NCBI RefSeq assembly: GCF_963678635.1
Contig: NC_087063.1
Coordinates: forward strand, 57,108,759-57,172,758
Length of the DNA stretch: 64,000 nucleotides
DNA from: Symsagittifera roscoffensis
Taxonomy: Eukaryota > Xenacoelomorpha > Acoela > Convolutidae
Direction: 5' to 3'
The notes below the pieces were generated by a model. It made no database searches. It had not been told where the DNA came from and saw only the letters and a program-made list of their open reading frames with translations. The position numbers and the translations under genes are program-made. Positions 11,608-22,159 of this stretch are shown piece after piece. Within the stretch, counting starts at the first letter, position 1; the number at the start of each line of letters is the position of its first letter.

Positions 11608-12506
11608 AGTCCTCATCAATGTCCCTATTGATCGCATAACACCAGTTATCGTCAAGTAATGTTCCAATCCTCTACAAACAACCTTACAAATCGCATTAGA
11701 AATTGAAATTTATCTACTCCACCTAGACTCACTACGTGTCACAAATGGCATCACACTACATCTCACTGCCTTTTCAACATTTTCACAAAATTTGCAACAT
11801 GAGGAGTGTCCTAGATAAATATTCTTTTCTAATTACTTACGTCATCTCGCCATAAAAGTTCTTTTAGCTCTTGCTGATTAAAAAGGTGGGATGTGGCACG
11901 GCCACGCACCCGTTAAAAATAACTTAACGTCACTCACCAAGTATAATCAGTTATTTATGCTCTCGTCCTCAATATTAAAACTAAGAAACTTTGTGGCTAG
12001 GAAAGTTATTGAGGTACTCACCCTCTTCGAGCGAGCTTACCCAAACTCGCCAGGTCGCCACACAACGAACATGTGACTTACACAGGTTAAAAACATCAGT
12101 CGTGTTTAAATAGGTAATTATACTCACCTATGCTCTCCATGTATATATAAACAGCACAACTAAAATTTTCATTCAACAATTGTAACAATTGTAATAATTT
12201 CAACAATTTTAAAAGCTGGGTCTAACCAAACTAGATCAAAACAAAAATTTTAACAGTCTCAATAATCAAACTTGGTTGATTGGTATAAGTTTTTACACAC
12301 AAAGACAATCAAGTTTTTCTCCTTCTCTCTTTACTCTTCACTTTTCTTCTTCGTTACATCTTTCTCGTTACATCTTCCTCATTCCATTTCTTCTTGTTAT
12401 TGCTCTTCAATTTCACTGTCTTCCAGAACCTTCTCCAACATGTCCATGGAGTTGCGGCCGTCCCCCAACTCTCCTGCTCTAACAGCCTCGGTTTGCAACA
12501 ATGTAG
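11608..12506 (-). other. 3' untranslated region, middle unit
   Basis: This matches 7426-8325 almost base for base. No gene is seen. Confidence 0.7.
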
Positions 12507-13103
12507 CTAGTCCACATTCACCTTTTGCTCCCGGTTCCTGAAAAAGCTGTTGTGAAGACACAAGCTCACATTACGTTCTAGGTCAGCTCGTAAGACCTCT
12601 CTTTTTTCTGTTTCAGTAACACAGGCCGCGCCAGCTACTCGCTTCACCGCCGTGGTAACAGCGTTTCTGTGCGTCAGGACTGCTCTCTTATAGGCTCCTG
12701 ATCCTATGTCTAGCTGGAAGGATTGATGGGCTTCCGTGTTCCTAGACATATGACGCTTCGCGCGTTCATACATCCATGATGTCATCACAGCACGGAACCA
12801 AGGCATCAACCTCTGCCTTGACCATATCCTCTCCATGGCTTTGGGTGTTCTCAGAACCTTGCAGGTGGTTCTGAAAAGATCTAAGTCATGGTTCACTTTA
12901 ACGTTGCTTAGTTGCTCAGGTGTCGGCACGGCCGTCTCCTGCTCACTTGTGCCCGCGTTAGCCTCTAACCATCTCACCGTCAGCATGGCACTAACCACCA
13001 CTATTGGCACTTGCATTATGCTGTCTGTATTAACTAAGAAGAGTATGTGGTCCTTCCCTAGACCCTTTCGGATTGAAGTTAAGCCTCTTATTTGACAATT
13101 CAC
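12507..13103 (-). pseudogene. Tail of the last late gene fused to leader sequence (copy 2)
   Basis: The 198-codon translation is the same as that of the 8326-8922 copy, including the leader-derived first residues and the deletion junction (13014/13018). This shows that the rearranged unit was copied as a whole. It has no independent start that I can defend. Confidence 0.8.
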
Positions 13104-14939
13104 GCTAACGGTGAAGGGTCTTATCGCTAGCCTAATTTCGTCTCTATCAAGGTTTTCTGGTGCATTTAGCCTTCCCTATTCTTCTAGAACAGCGTAAAAT
13201 TTCAACTGTTTCTACCCTTTGGTAGGGGTGTAAGGGCTTTCCAAAAAAGTTTTTATAAAACGTGAGGGGTCTAACCCTCCCGAATTGGTGAATTTGCGAA
13301 AAAACAATCTCAAAAAACTTTCACGCTTACTTTTTCGAATAACTTTTGTTTCTATTAGTAAGCTCAGCTAATTTCTGATCTATTGGTACCAAGATCAACT
13401 GGATTTGTCCAGTAGTTCCAAAGTTTTTAACCAAAACGTCTTTTTTCTAAAGTCAAGAAATTTCTCTCTTATAGGTTCTGCCTAACTTTTTCCGCAATTC
13501 TGTTCTTTTCGAGCTAAAAATTATTGATCTGAGCTCAGAAGGCCTCTAATTTTCTAGTTCAATGCAAAAAACCCGATCTAAAGCGCTTTAATTGAAAAAA
13601 AATTGCGAAAAACTATGCTACCTGGATCCTTAAAAAAAATTGATGAATCCACTGAATCGAACACGTTAAGTTCGATTTCTCTGTAATCCGGAAGGCTTTC
13701 GGTAAACGGGTCTTAAAACCTGTGGATTCACTAGTGGAAGTTGTCCGAACAACTATTTTTACTGCCCTAACTCAAAAATTTCAAAAAAATTTCCGATTTT
13801 ATAGTGTTCCGTTTTCTCAAAAATCACGAAAATTCGGTTTTTGGTACCAAAATAAGTCCAACCACTTCTGAACTAAACTCAACCGGTTCTACCTATTATA
13901 CTAGCACAATTACGATGTAACTCCCTAATATAGCTCTTTTTTTTCGTTTAAAAAAACATCGATATTTCAAAAATCGCGATTTGTGGGGGGACCAAAATAT
14001 CGCTATTTTGATCCTAAAAACCGGTCCGCTTACTGTGTTTTTCACTGAAAAACGATATAGGAGTATTAATAAAGGCTGTATAAGTAAAAATATTAGTAAT
14101 ACTATACCCCTCCGGGTTTGTTCAATATCCGAATTAAGGTGCTTAACTCGGATTTTTGCAGTTCGTTGAAGGGTCACTACAGTGCAGCACTGTCGAGCCC
14201 CCCACATAATACTATCTTATTTTGTGTACCAAAAGGGATACAAAACTTGTTAACGATACCCAACAGTCGACTGTCGTTGTCGTTGAGCCCCTTCTTGTTG
14301 CTCCTTGTACTGCTTGCCGAATCAGTCGTCTCCCAAGACCCCTCCGGATTGAGCGCAAATCAGCAGACTCTACCGGATTGAGCGCAAATTACCATTAACG
14401 TGCTTTAATACTCAAACAACCCTACAGTACAAGCCTCACAAACGGGCTACAAAATTGATCGTAACGATCCTGATTGATATAAATACCTGCAACAACAATA
14501 TATCTATCAACAACAAACGGGAGGGTCGGATCACATCTTGTAGGGGGGGATGACTTCTACTGATTTTGTACTTTTTTTACTGTTTTTGATTTTTTTCGTT
14601 TATTTTTTTTTGTTTTTTGTTTTTCTTGGGTAATATACTACTTTTTGTTTGGTTTTGTATATCTTTAAGTCTTTTTGGTCACGGACCACTCAGGAGATGA
14701 CGGGACCGCGAAACCCCCCACCCTTCCTGGTTCGTGAATTTTTGGTTTTAACTAGGTTAAAAAGCTATTCACGCGAATCCGGAAGGCTCCCGCTTTCCGA
14801 ACTACACCTCCGCCCCGGCGGTTAGGGCCTATTAAGGGCGTTATTATGAGCATCCGCTCGGCGCGGAGTGCTCGGTAACGGTTCTGCCGGTCATGATGTT
14901 AAAAAAGAATAACACCCAGGAGCGCCATAAAAACATCTA
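13018..14939 (-). other. Leader of right unit
   Basis: This is the leader downstream (minus strand) of element B's 3' LTR. It is full length compared with the middle unit. One ACCCCTCCGGATTG copy present in the left unit (about 5195) is replaced here by a run of A (about 13628). It is non-coding. Confidence 0.75.
14913..14927 (-). promoter_or_regulatory. Primer-binding site, right unit
   Basis: TGGCGCTCCTGGGTG on the minus strand, next to the LTR at 14940. It is identical to the others. Confidence 0.75.
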
Positions 14940-15852
14940 TGTAACATTCGCCCGGAAGTACATATCGACGGAAAATAGAGCTAAGCTATAAAACGACTGG
15001 CCAGCGTCTAAACAGAGCTCTACACGCTTTTCACCGTCTCTACCAAAGCCAGTTCTTTTGGTGGCCTTTCTAACATCGGGTCGACAAAAACGTTACTGTT
15101 CTCCGGCTCCGACCAGAACGCTCAAATTAACCTAATTACGTGCAAAATTAGTGAGCTCATGGCTGGGTCTCAGTATCCCCAGACCACGAGGTCACTCATA
15201 AAAACAGGGCTACTACTACTTATTATATCACTATTGTTTTTGTTCAGTAGATAAAAATCATCATCTCCATCGAAGATGGATCAACCCTTTCCCCCAACTC
15301 CTAGCTTCTCATCGTCGGAAAATGAATTCAGATGCTAAATAAATTCAATTCAAGACATAAAAAGGAAGCTAAAATTTTGTATAAAATGATATAAGTCTAA
15401 GTCCCGAAACCCTTCCGGATTCTTGAATCCGGGTAACTAACAACCTTGTCTTCTTTCCGGAAGGCTGCTTTTCCACCCTTCACCGTTGTTGTGAACGGCC
15501 TTGCAGCGATTGTAGCGGCACAATCGTTTCAACTCGGAACGGTCTCTACTAACTCTGCAATTCGTTGTTGTTTTTTCTATCACAATCCTCGTAGTTATCA
15601 CTGACCAAGCTCTTGTTGTTCTGATTTTTTCTGGTTTTCTACCAAAATGGCCGATTCTGACGTTTCTCAGAATGACGTCATACTTCGAAATTAAAAAAAA
15701 AATTGAAATACCAGAATATTCCAGCCTTCACAGTTTGACTAATCGTTCCAATAACACTGCTAATCCTTCCAAACTGCTAACTCTGAAGGTTAGCTGCTAA
15801 TAATTCGAAATTGCCGAATCTGCATTTTCGTCCATTCTGGTCGAATGTCACA
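14940..15852 (-). repeat. LTR, right unit; 3' LTR of element B
   Basis: This is a 913-bp LTR with TGTAACATTCG ... CGAATGTCACA ends. A variant polypurine tract (GTCGGGGGAGT, 15853-15863) lies on its high-coordinate side. It terminates the late genes of element B and at the same time precedes the leader of the next short unit, so neighbouring elements share it. Confidence 0.88.
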
Positions 15853-15863
15853 ACTCCCCCGAC

Positions 15864-16761
15864 AGTCCTCATCAATGTCCCTATTGATCGCATAACACCA
15901 GTTATCGTCAAAAAATGTTCCAATCCTCTACAAACAACCTTACAAATCGCATTAGAAATTGAAATTTATCTACTCCACCTAAACTCACTACGCGTCACAA
16001 ATGGCATCACACTACATCTCACTGCCTTTTCAACATTTTCACAAAATTTGCAACATGAGGAGTGTCCTAGATAAATATTCTTTTCTAATTACTTACGTCA
16101 TCTCGCCATAAAAGTTCTTTTAGCTCTTGCTGATTAAAAAGGTGGGATGTGGCACGGCCACGCACCCGTTAAAATTAACTTAACGTCACTCACCAAGTAT
16201 AATCAGTTATTTATGCTCTCGTCCTCAATATTAAAACTAAGAAACTTTGTGGCTAGGAAAGTTATTGAGGTACTCACCCTCTTCGAGCGAGCTACCCAAA
16301 CTCGCCAGGTCGCCACACAACGAACATGTGTCTTACACAGGTTAAAAACATCAGTCGTGTTTAAATAGGTAATTATACTCACCTATGCTCTCCATGTATA
16401 TATAAACAGCACAACTAAAATTTTCATTCAACAATTGTAACAATTGTAATAATTTCAACAATTTTAAAAGCTGGGTCTAACCAAACTAGATCAAAACAAA
16501 AATTTTAACAGTCTCAATAATCAAACTTGGTTGATTGGTATAAGTTTTTACACACAAAGACAATCAAGTTTTTCTCCTTCTCTCTTTACTCTTCACTTTT
16601 CTTCTTCGTTACATCTTTTTCGTTACATCTTCCTCATTCCATTTCTTCTTGTTATTGCTCTTCCATTTCACTGTCTTCCAGAACCTTCTCCAACATGTCC
16701 ATGGAGTTGCGGCCGTCCCCCAACTCTCCTGCTCTAACAGCCTCGGTTTGCAACAAGGTAG
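15864..16761 (-). other. 3' untranslated region of element B
   Basis: This is the same sequence class as 7426-8325. It is non-coding and runs from the late-gene stop to the polypurine tract. Confidence 0.7.
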
Positions 16762-19166
16762 CTAGTCCACGTTCACCTTTTGCTCCCGGTTCCTGAAAAA
16801 GCTGTTGTGAAGACACAAGCTCACATTACGTTCTAGGTCAGCTCGTAAGACCTCTCTTTTTTCTGTTTCAGTAACACAGGCCGCGCCAGCTACTCGCTTC
16901 ACCGCCGTGGTAACAGCGTTTCTGTGCGTCAGGACTGCTCTCTTATAGGCTCCTGATCCTATGTCTAGCTGGAAGGATTGATGGGCTTCCGTGTTCCTAG
17001 ACATATGACGCTTCGCGCGTTCATACATCCATGATGTCATCACAGCACGGAACCAAGGCATCAACCTCTGCCTTGACCATATCCTCTCCATGGCTTTCGG
17101 TGTTCTCAGAACCTTGCAGGTGGTTCTGAAAAGATCTAAGTCATGGTTCACTTTAACGTTGCTTAGTTGCTCAGGTGTCGGCACGGCCGTCTCCTGCTCA
17201 CTTGTGCCCGCGTTAGCCTCTAACCATCTCACCGTCAGCATGGCACTAACCACCACTATTGGCACTTGCTGATTCTGATCGGGCAACCCCGTGGAATATA
17301 ACTCCTCCACGTCCCACACTAACACCAGTAGGTCTATGATAGGCCTCACTGTCCTTCAAATCCATTTCGTTTTCTAGAGCCTCTCGCCAGCCTCCAATCT
17401 AATGCTCTGTCTGTATCGCTCGAGGGAACACTTCCACGCTAAGGGACGTCACTAGCCCATGGGCCCGCTCCAGGCGTTCCAGTGATTCTATAGAGCTCGT
17501 CATGCTGTAAAATCCCAAGGCAGTGATCAAGTTCACCTCCGTTACTCCATGACAGTCCGCGATCAATTCCATCCCACTCTTGTCCGATATGCTCAACCTC
17601 CCATACAATTGCGCCAGTTGTCAATGCTGCTCACTCAGCGTAATCAAGCAATGCCCCGAGTTGCGCGCATGTCCGTCCATTCCGCTACTTAGAGCTAGAC
17701 AGGTAACCTGTCTCAGCCAATCACCAGATGGATTTCCCTCGGATGGTTCCTTGGATGAGTTGCCCTTCTGCTTCGTTATCTTCAGGGCCAGCAGATGGTG
17801 TATCATGGCCAAATTGTGTACGCTCGCGTCATCATCCAAGTCCAATGCGACATCTACCGTCATATCCCAGATTAGGCCGGCGTTTGGATGTGGACACCAA
17901 GAAGGCTTCATGAGTTCACACATGGTTAATAAGCTGGTTTTCAAGGGACCTTCCCAAGAACCACAATCAAAACTCGCTTGCCCCCTCAGCTCGGGAACCG
18001 AGGGTTCGACCACTCGTTCTTCCAAAACAATTCCCAGCTTGGGTTGTTCTATCATCAACATGCCAATTTCCTTGACCCGCTCAACCCCGAAATCAAGTAC
18101 TACAACTTGCTCATAGTCAAAGTACGCTTCCCCGGCTTCCTCATTCACGAAGGGATTATATGCCATCCCTGGTATACCAGACACATATTGGAACGACTTC
18201 AATTTCCCTAGTGCTGCATAGTCTTTCTGTCCCCTGATTGTTCCAATTAACTCCCGGCTCACTTTCAATTCTTTGTTGGAATACCTTCTCACTTCTTCCA
18301 ACCTGCGATAGCTCTCCATGTCGTTCGACTCCTTATTTAGTACGTACGGCCAGCGGCATATCCTGATGTAGCTCCAGGAGTGCCCTCAGAAAGTTTCGTT
18401 CACAATCAACTCCCCCTTGCTGAATGGTTTTTATGCATTCTCCCAACACAGGAGTGGGGATACGATCCACCACGAACCTCACGAAACAAAAGGCATCTTT
18501 ACGCTTAGCCCAGGCTATCGCCGAATCTTCTCTAGAAATCAATACTCGCAGGGCTTCCATCAATTCAAGTTCCTGTTCCTTTGATTTCGAGTCGTTGTTG
18601 GCCTCATATTCTGACTTCTTGATCCCCATCAAACACCAGGCCAACCGCTTTTGCAAGTCAGTTCTTGTACACGGATAAGCCAGGTATGCTGCCACCGTCG
18701 CAGGTGCATGCATGGTATCGTCGAAGTATCTTTAAAGGGCCGCCCTCCAAGAGATTTCCAGCAGCTTCTCAAGCCCGACTTCGTTTGCCTCCGAGGACAT
18801 CACCGTTCCGTGTCCATTTCAATTCAAAATAGAATTCTCCGTTAGCTCCTTCAGATACTCCTGCATGGCTTGTTTTTCGTTCCAGGCCACCAGGTGCCCT
18901 CTCGCGAAATTCCTTGCCTTAAGCATCTCTACATAACCCCCTGCTGGATCTCCCATGTGGACTGAGTCTGGCACTGTGATCCGGCTATACTCGACCACGT
19001 CGAGTTGTCCCTCCAGCTTCATTCGGGCCATGTTCGTTCGCGAAGGCTTGTAATCATCAAGTCTTCCAGATCCACACTGACTGATGACTTCCATTTCTAA
19101 CTTAGTCTCCGCCAAAGTTCGTGCATTTTTCTTCGACCTTGTTGCCGTCGTGGTCAAGCCTGCCAA
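16762..19166 (-). pseudogene. Last late protein of element B (broken homologue of the element A late protein)
   Basis: Five consecutive open pieces (19166-18819, 18713-18333, 18319-17621, 17608-17399, 17349-16762) align in order with the unknown late protein of element A. Shared blocks include WAKRKDAFCFVRF, YVSGIPGMAYNPF, LMKPSWCPHPNAGLIWD, SLERLERAH, LVWDVEELYSTGLPD, PWFRAVMTSW and NVSLCLHNSFF. At least four frame changes or stops break it. I recognise no known domain. Good conservation with element A across hundreds of residues, despite decay, says the parental gene was under protein-level selection. Its last 170 codons were copied into the tandem array to the left. Confidence 0.8.
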
Positions 19167-19425
19167 TAGACGTTCTCTTTTTCTCCCCCGGCCAGCGTCG
19201 CACCATCACCTTGTCAACTCTCACTTGGCCGAGCTGCTCTTGCCAACGAGGCCACCACTGCACTGACTTTCAACTTCACTGCTCTTCGATTCACGGTCTT
19301 GCTTTCTGTTTTCCCTTTCAACCTTTTCAGCCCTTTCTTGGCTCGCCTAACGGGTAATCTTCTCGTGATCTGCTGATCATCGGCACTATCCTCTGTGACT
19401 GACTCCTCGGTCAGAACATCAGACT

Positions 19426-20826
19426 CTACGAAGTTTTTAGCTTATCCAGAACCTCACGCATGATGGGTTGATTTAACCCCACCTTCATTACGGACTGCTT
19501 CCCGTATCTGCGTAACACGTCCCATGTCCTCTCCATGAAGGTCACTCGGCTCCAGGTCACTCCCGCCTTGCGCTCAAATTCGCTCTGGTACCTCTCCCAT
19601 TCCTCTTCAGGTAGCGTATTCAGGAAGGATACCCTCATGGTTTCTTCAATTCTCCTCCTCCTCGGTGATTCATGGAGCAGTTTCTGTAGGCTTCTACTCC
19701 GGTTGTTCATTACCAGGCTTATTCGATCCACTGGGGATAAACTAGCCGGCGCCTCCTTCGTAGGGAACATGAAAGACGATGGTGTCATCAGCAATAGATT
19801 CCCATCGACTTCCCCGTCGTCGCCTTCACTAAACTGGTATTCCAGCAAGTCTCTCGTCAACGCTCCTAAGTCCATTCCACCCAACTTCTCTCCCTTTTCC
19901 TCTATATGATCATCATCCTGATCCATCAGTTCGTCATCATTGGGATCTGGTTTTGGTCCAGGTCCCGAAGAACCTTGTCGCATATCTATTCCCGAGTCCG
20001 GCCGCGCCGGTACGGTCAGATCCCCTGCGTGATAGAACAATTCGTCATTTACCAGGAATTCTACCGACTCCTCGCCGCATGGGCCAGATCATCGATCGTT
20101 TTGTAGGTGCCTCCTCTGCACTCCTTTGCTACTTCCAAAATCACCACTTTTACTTCTCCTGACCACTTCAATCGTGACAAATCATCCGCGGATGTATACG
20201 CATCATTCCACACGTCAACCGGGACCTCTGGTCTCCTGGAAGGTGTTGCCTTGATTTTCTTTCGGCTCGAAGCTTTTGGGAATGTGAAATCGAACGTATG
20301 CATGGCCGCAGCGTTCTAGCTGATGAAGCGCGGCTCCATCCCTCCACTCCATTTCAGCATTCTCTCTTCTGCATCACGAGCCGCTCCGATGCGAGGGGCA
20401 ATGGCAGGAGATGTGACTCCCAACAACATCCTCCTTATCGGTGGGTATCGAGGGCATTGGTCCGGCAGCGGCCTGGACCCGGAAAGCCACGCTTGCTGGT
20501 TCTCTTTGACGTGTGCATAGGCTTCCGGCCAAATTGGGACCCTCATCGCCTCTCCTGAATCCTTCACCACTGGTCGCACATTCCAAAGCTTCGGATTGAA
20601 CTGGACATGGGAAAGGTCCTCGCGGCCCATTCGGCACTTGAAATTGTTGTTGAAGTCCATCAGCATCCAACCTTGCTCCGCTATTCTTCCAAATAGCCGG
20701 TTGTAGCTAGCCAGCCCTCTCAGCTCCTTCTGCTCCACGCAATTCAGCAGGGAGCAATCCACAACCGAGACTAAGTTGATATACAACACTGATTTCCTGA
20801 ACGCCTTCACTTGTACGTCCGGGAAT
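19426..20826 (-). pseudogene. C-terminal part of the large late protein, element B
   Basis: Pieces 20855-20316, 20303-20061 and 20040-19426 correspond to the last third of element A's large late protein (RGLASYNRLFGRIAEQGW, FKCRMGREDL, WPEAYAHVK, PIRRMLLGVTSP, MEPRFIS). An acidic linker (DDELMDQDDDH) and a helical end (EEEWERYQSEF) follow. Element A is inserted at its upstream end, at 20827. Small frame changes separate the pieces. The space to the next gene (19167-19425) contains no gene. Confidence 0.8.
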
Positions 20827-21731
20827 TGTAACATTCGTCTACTGCAGTCACACATGAGGCTTAAGAAAAATAGGCCCTATAACTATTGGCTCAAGAGTCA
20901 GGGACACTATCTCTTGTGTTTTTCCACCTCAAATCAGTCGGAGCCAATTCGGTTCGCTTGTGACACGAGACCACGACCCGTTACAGCTTAAAGGCTACTA
21001 CTAAAATATCCCCCCCACTCTAGAATTAATAACGTCCCCATACTCAGGTCTCTAGATACCCAAAATACATGAACGCCGTTAAAAACCGGGTTGGAACAAT
21101 CCGTTAAGTTACTTTTTATTAGACAGTGGAACTTTGATCCATTTCAGATGGATCAACCTAAAACTCGCCTCACCTCAACATAACAATTATAAAACACACT
21201 CTAGAAATTTAAATTAGTACTCACATTGTAGCACGCTCAAGAATCAGGAAGTAAATAAGTCGGTGTGCAACTCAAGAATCAATTAAGTAACAAAAATGAG
21301 TTTAATGTTTGTCAGTTTTAATAACAAGAACAAGTTTGTACTCTAGAATGTCAGTTCTCGTGAACCATTGGGACACTCTAGCTGTCCACCTTTCCACCGA
21401 AGGTTCACTCTAGTCCAGTTTAGAATAATGCTCCAATCACAACAATCCAGTTCGTGGGAATGCGCTCGTCTCTGTTTTAGATGGGACAGCTCTACTCTAG
21501 GTTATTATCGCTACTGAAATTGCGAATAGCAATTTCCCACTGATTTTTCTAGCAACTTTCCCGCGATTGTCACTCAATTGTTCTGACTTCTCTTTTCTGA
21601 TTTTCAGTTATCGCGAGAAAATCGTGCATGACAGGTTCCATTCGAAATTTTGAAAAATTAAGTTTCACTCCAAAATTAAGTGTTCTTTGCTTCTCTCAAG
21701 GTCAAACTTCCAAATATGACCGACTGGCACA
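20827..21731 (-). repeat. 3' LTR of element A
   Basis: This is a 905-bp LTR. On the plus strand it begins TGTAACATTC and ends CTGGCACA, so on the minus strand it reads TGTGCC ... GTTACA. It holds AATAAA on the minus strand at 21115-21120, a plausible polyadenylation signal. A perfect 9-bp hairpin (21134-21156) lies just upstream of that signal in RNA sense. Outside the ends it does not match the LTR of the array units. Confidence 0.93.
21134..21156 (-). promoter_or_regulatory. Hairpin before the LTR polyadenylation signal
   Basis: TTGATCCAT and ATGGATCAA form a 9-bp perfect stem with a 5-nt loop. In RNA sense the stem ends about 13 nt before AATAAA. The same hairpin lies at 43020-43042 in the 5' LTR. 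The position recalls the stem-loops in the R region of retroviruses; the role is inferred. Confidence 0.45.
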
Positions 21732-21743
21732 TACTCCCCGGAC
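21732..21743 (-). promoter_or_regulatory. 3' polypurine tract of element A
   Basis: The minus strand reads GTCCGGGGAGTA immediately before the LTR start TGTGCC. This is the expected RNA primer for plus-strand DNA synthesis. Its 11-base core also occurs in the middle of the element (32089-32109). Confidence 0.8.
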
Positions 21744-22159
21744 TCGAGATCGATGTCCTCATCGCGTGCTGTCTTCTGCCAGTGAGTCCCAGAAAACCGA
21801 GTGTTACTCAAGATACAGTGCCAGTGGTCATTTACAGAAGTTTGCAGCAGACTTAAGCTTATCTACACCCCAAAATTCACAGCCATGTAATATTTTCACA
21901 CTATCGCTAAACAGCAATCAAAATCTGCACACACCTGCACCCTTGAATTCACGCTTTCCAAGCCAATCATTTAAAATTTCTTTTGTCCTATTCAATCAGG
22001 AAATTGTCATGCAGCATTTTGATTTATATAGTAAATATAGTATATTAATAACAATATTTGCTTTGTTAAAACTTCTTTTTCGTGAATCCAAGTTTCACCC
22101 GGATCCACGCTCAAGCCCCCTTTCCCTCTCAAGACTCAAGATCCATTCGAGCCACCTAC
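21744..22159 (-). other. 3' untranslated region of element A
   Basis: This is 416 bp of AT-rich sequence between the stop of the last late gene and the polypurine tract. I see no gene. The plus-strand frame 21628-22251 crosses the LTR boundary and is spurious. Confidence 0.7.

Larger units (their letters stand above)
4581..17269 (-). repeat. Three-copy tandem array of a 4.2-kb LTR/leader/late-gene-tail unit
   Basis: Anchor sequences recur at fixed spacing: ATGCTGTCTG at 4581, 8836 and 13018, and GGCACTTGC ending at 8833, 13014 and 17269. Units are 4581-8833 (about 4,253 bp), 8836-13014 (about 4,180 bp) and 13018-17269 (about 4,252 bp). The middle unit lacks about 74 bp near 9390. Read on the minus strand, each unit is the tail of the last late gene, a 3' UTR, one LTR, a primer-binding site and a leader. 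The leader-to-late-gene junction is the same in both internal copies (8833/8836 and 13014/13018), so the units were amplified after a single deletion. Confidence 0.92.
14940..20826 (-). mobile_element. Element B, 3' part (late-gene ends and 3' LTR)
   Basis: This is the low-coordinate half of an old giant LTR element. It continues at 43617 on the other side of element A: the protein reading ...VVYGPVMSFVF before 43617 resumes as PDVQVKAFRKSVLY at about 20830. Its contents are the end of the large late gene, the last late gene in five fragments, a 3' UTR and the 3' LTR. Confidence 0.85.

Noticed and set aside
21181-21200. TATA box TATAAAA in the element A LTR
   Set aside because: It reads on the plus strand, opposite to the element. 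On the minus strand the sequence is a weak match and is altered in the 5' LTR.
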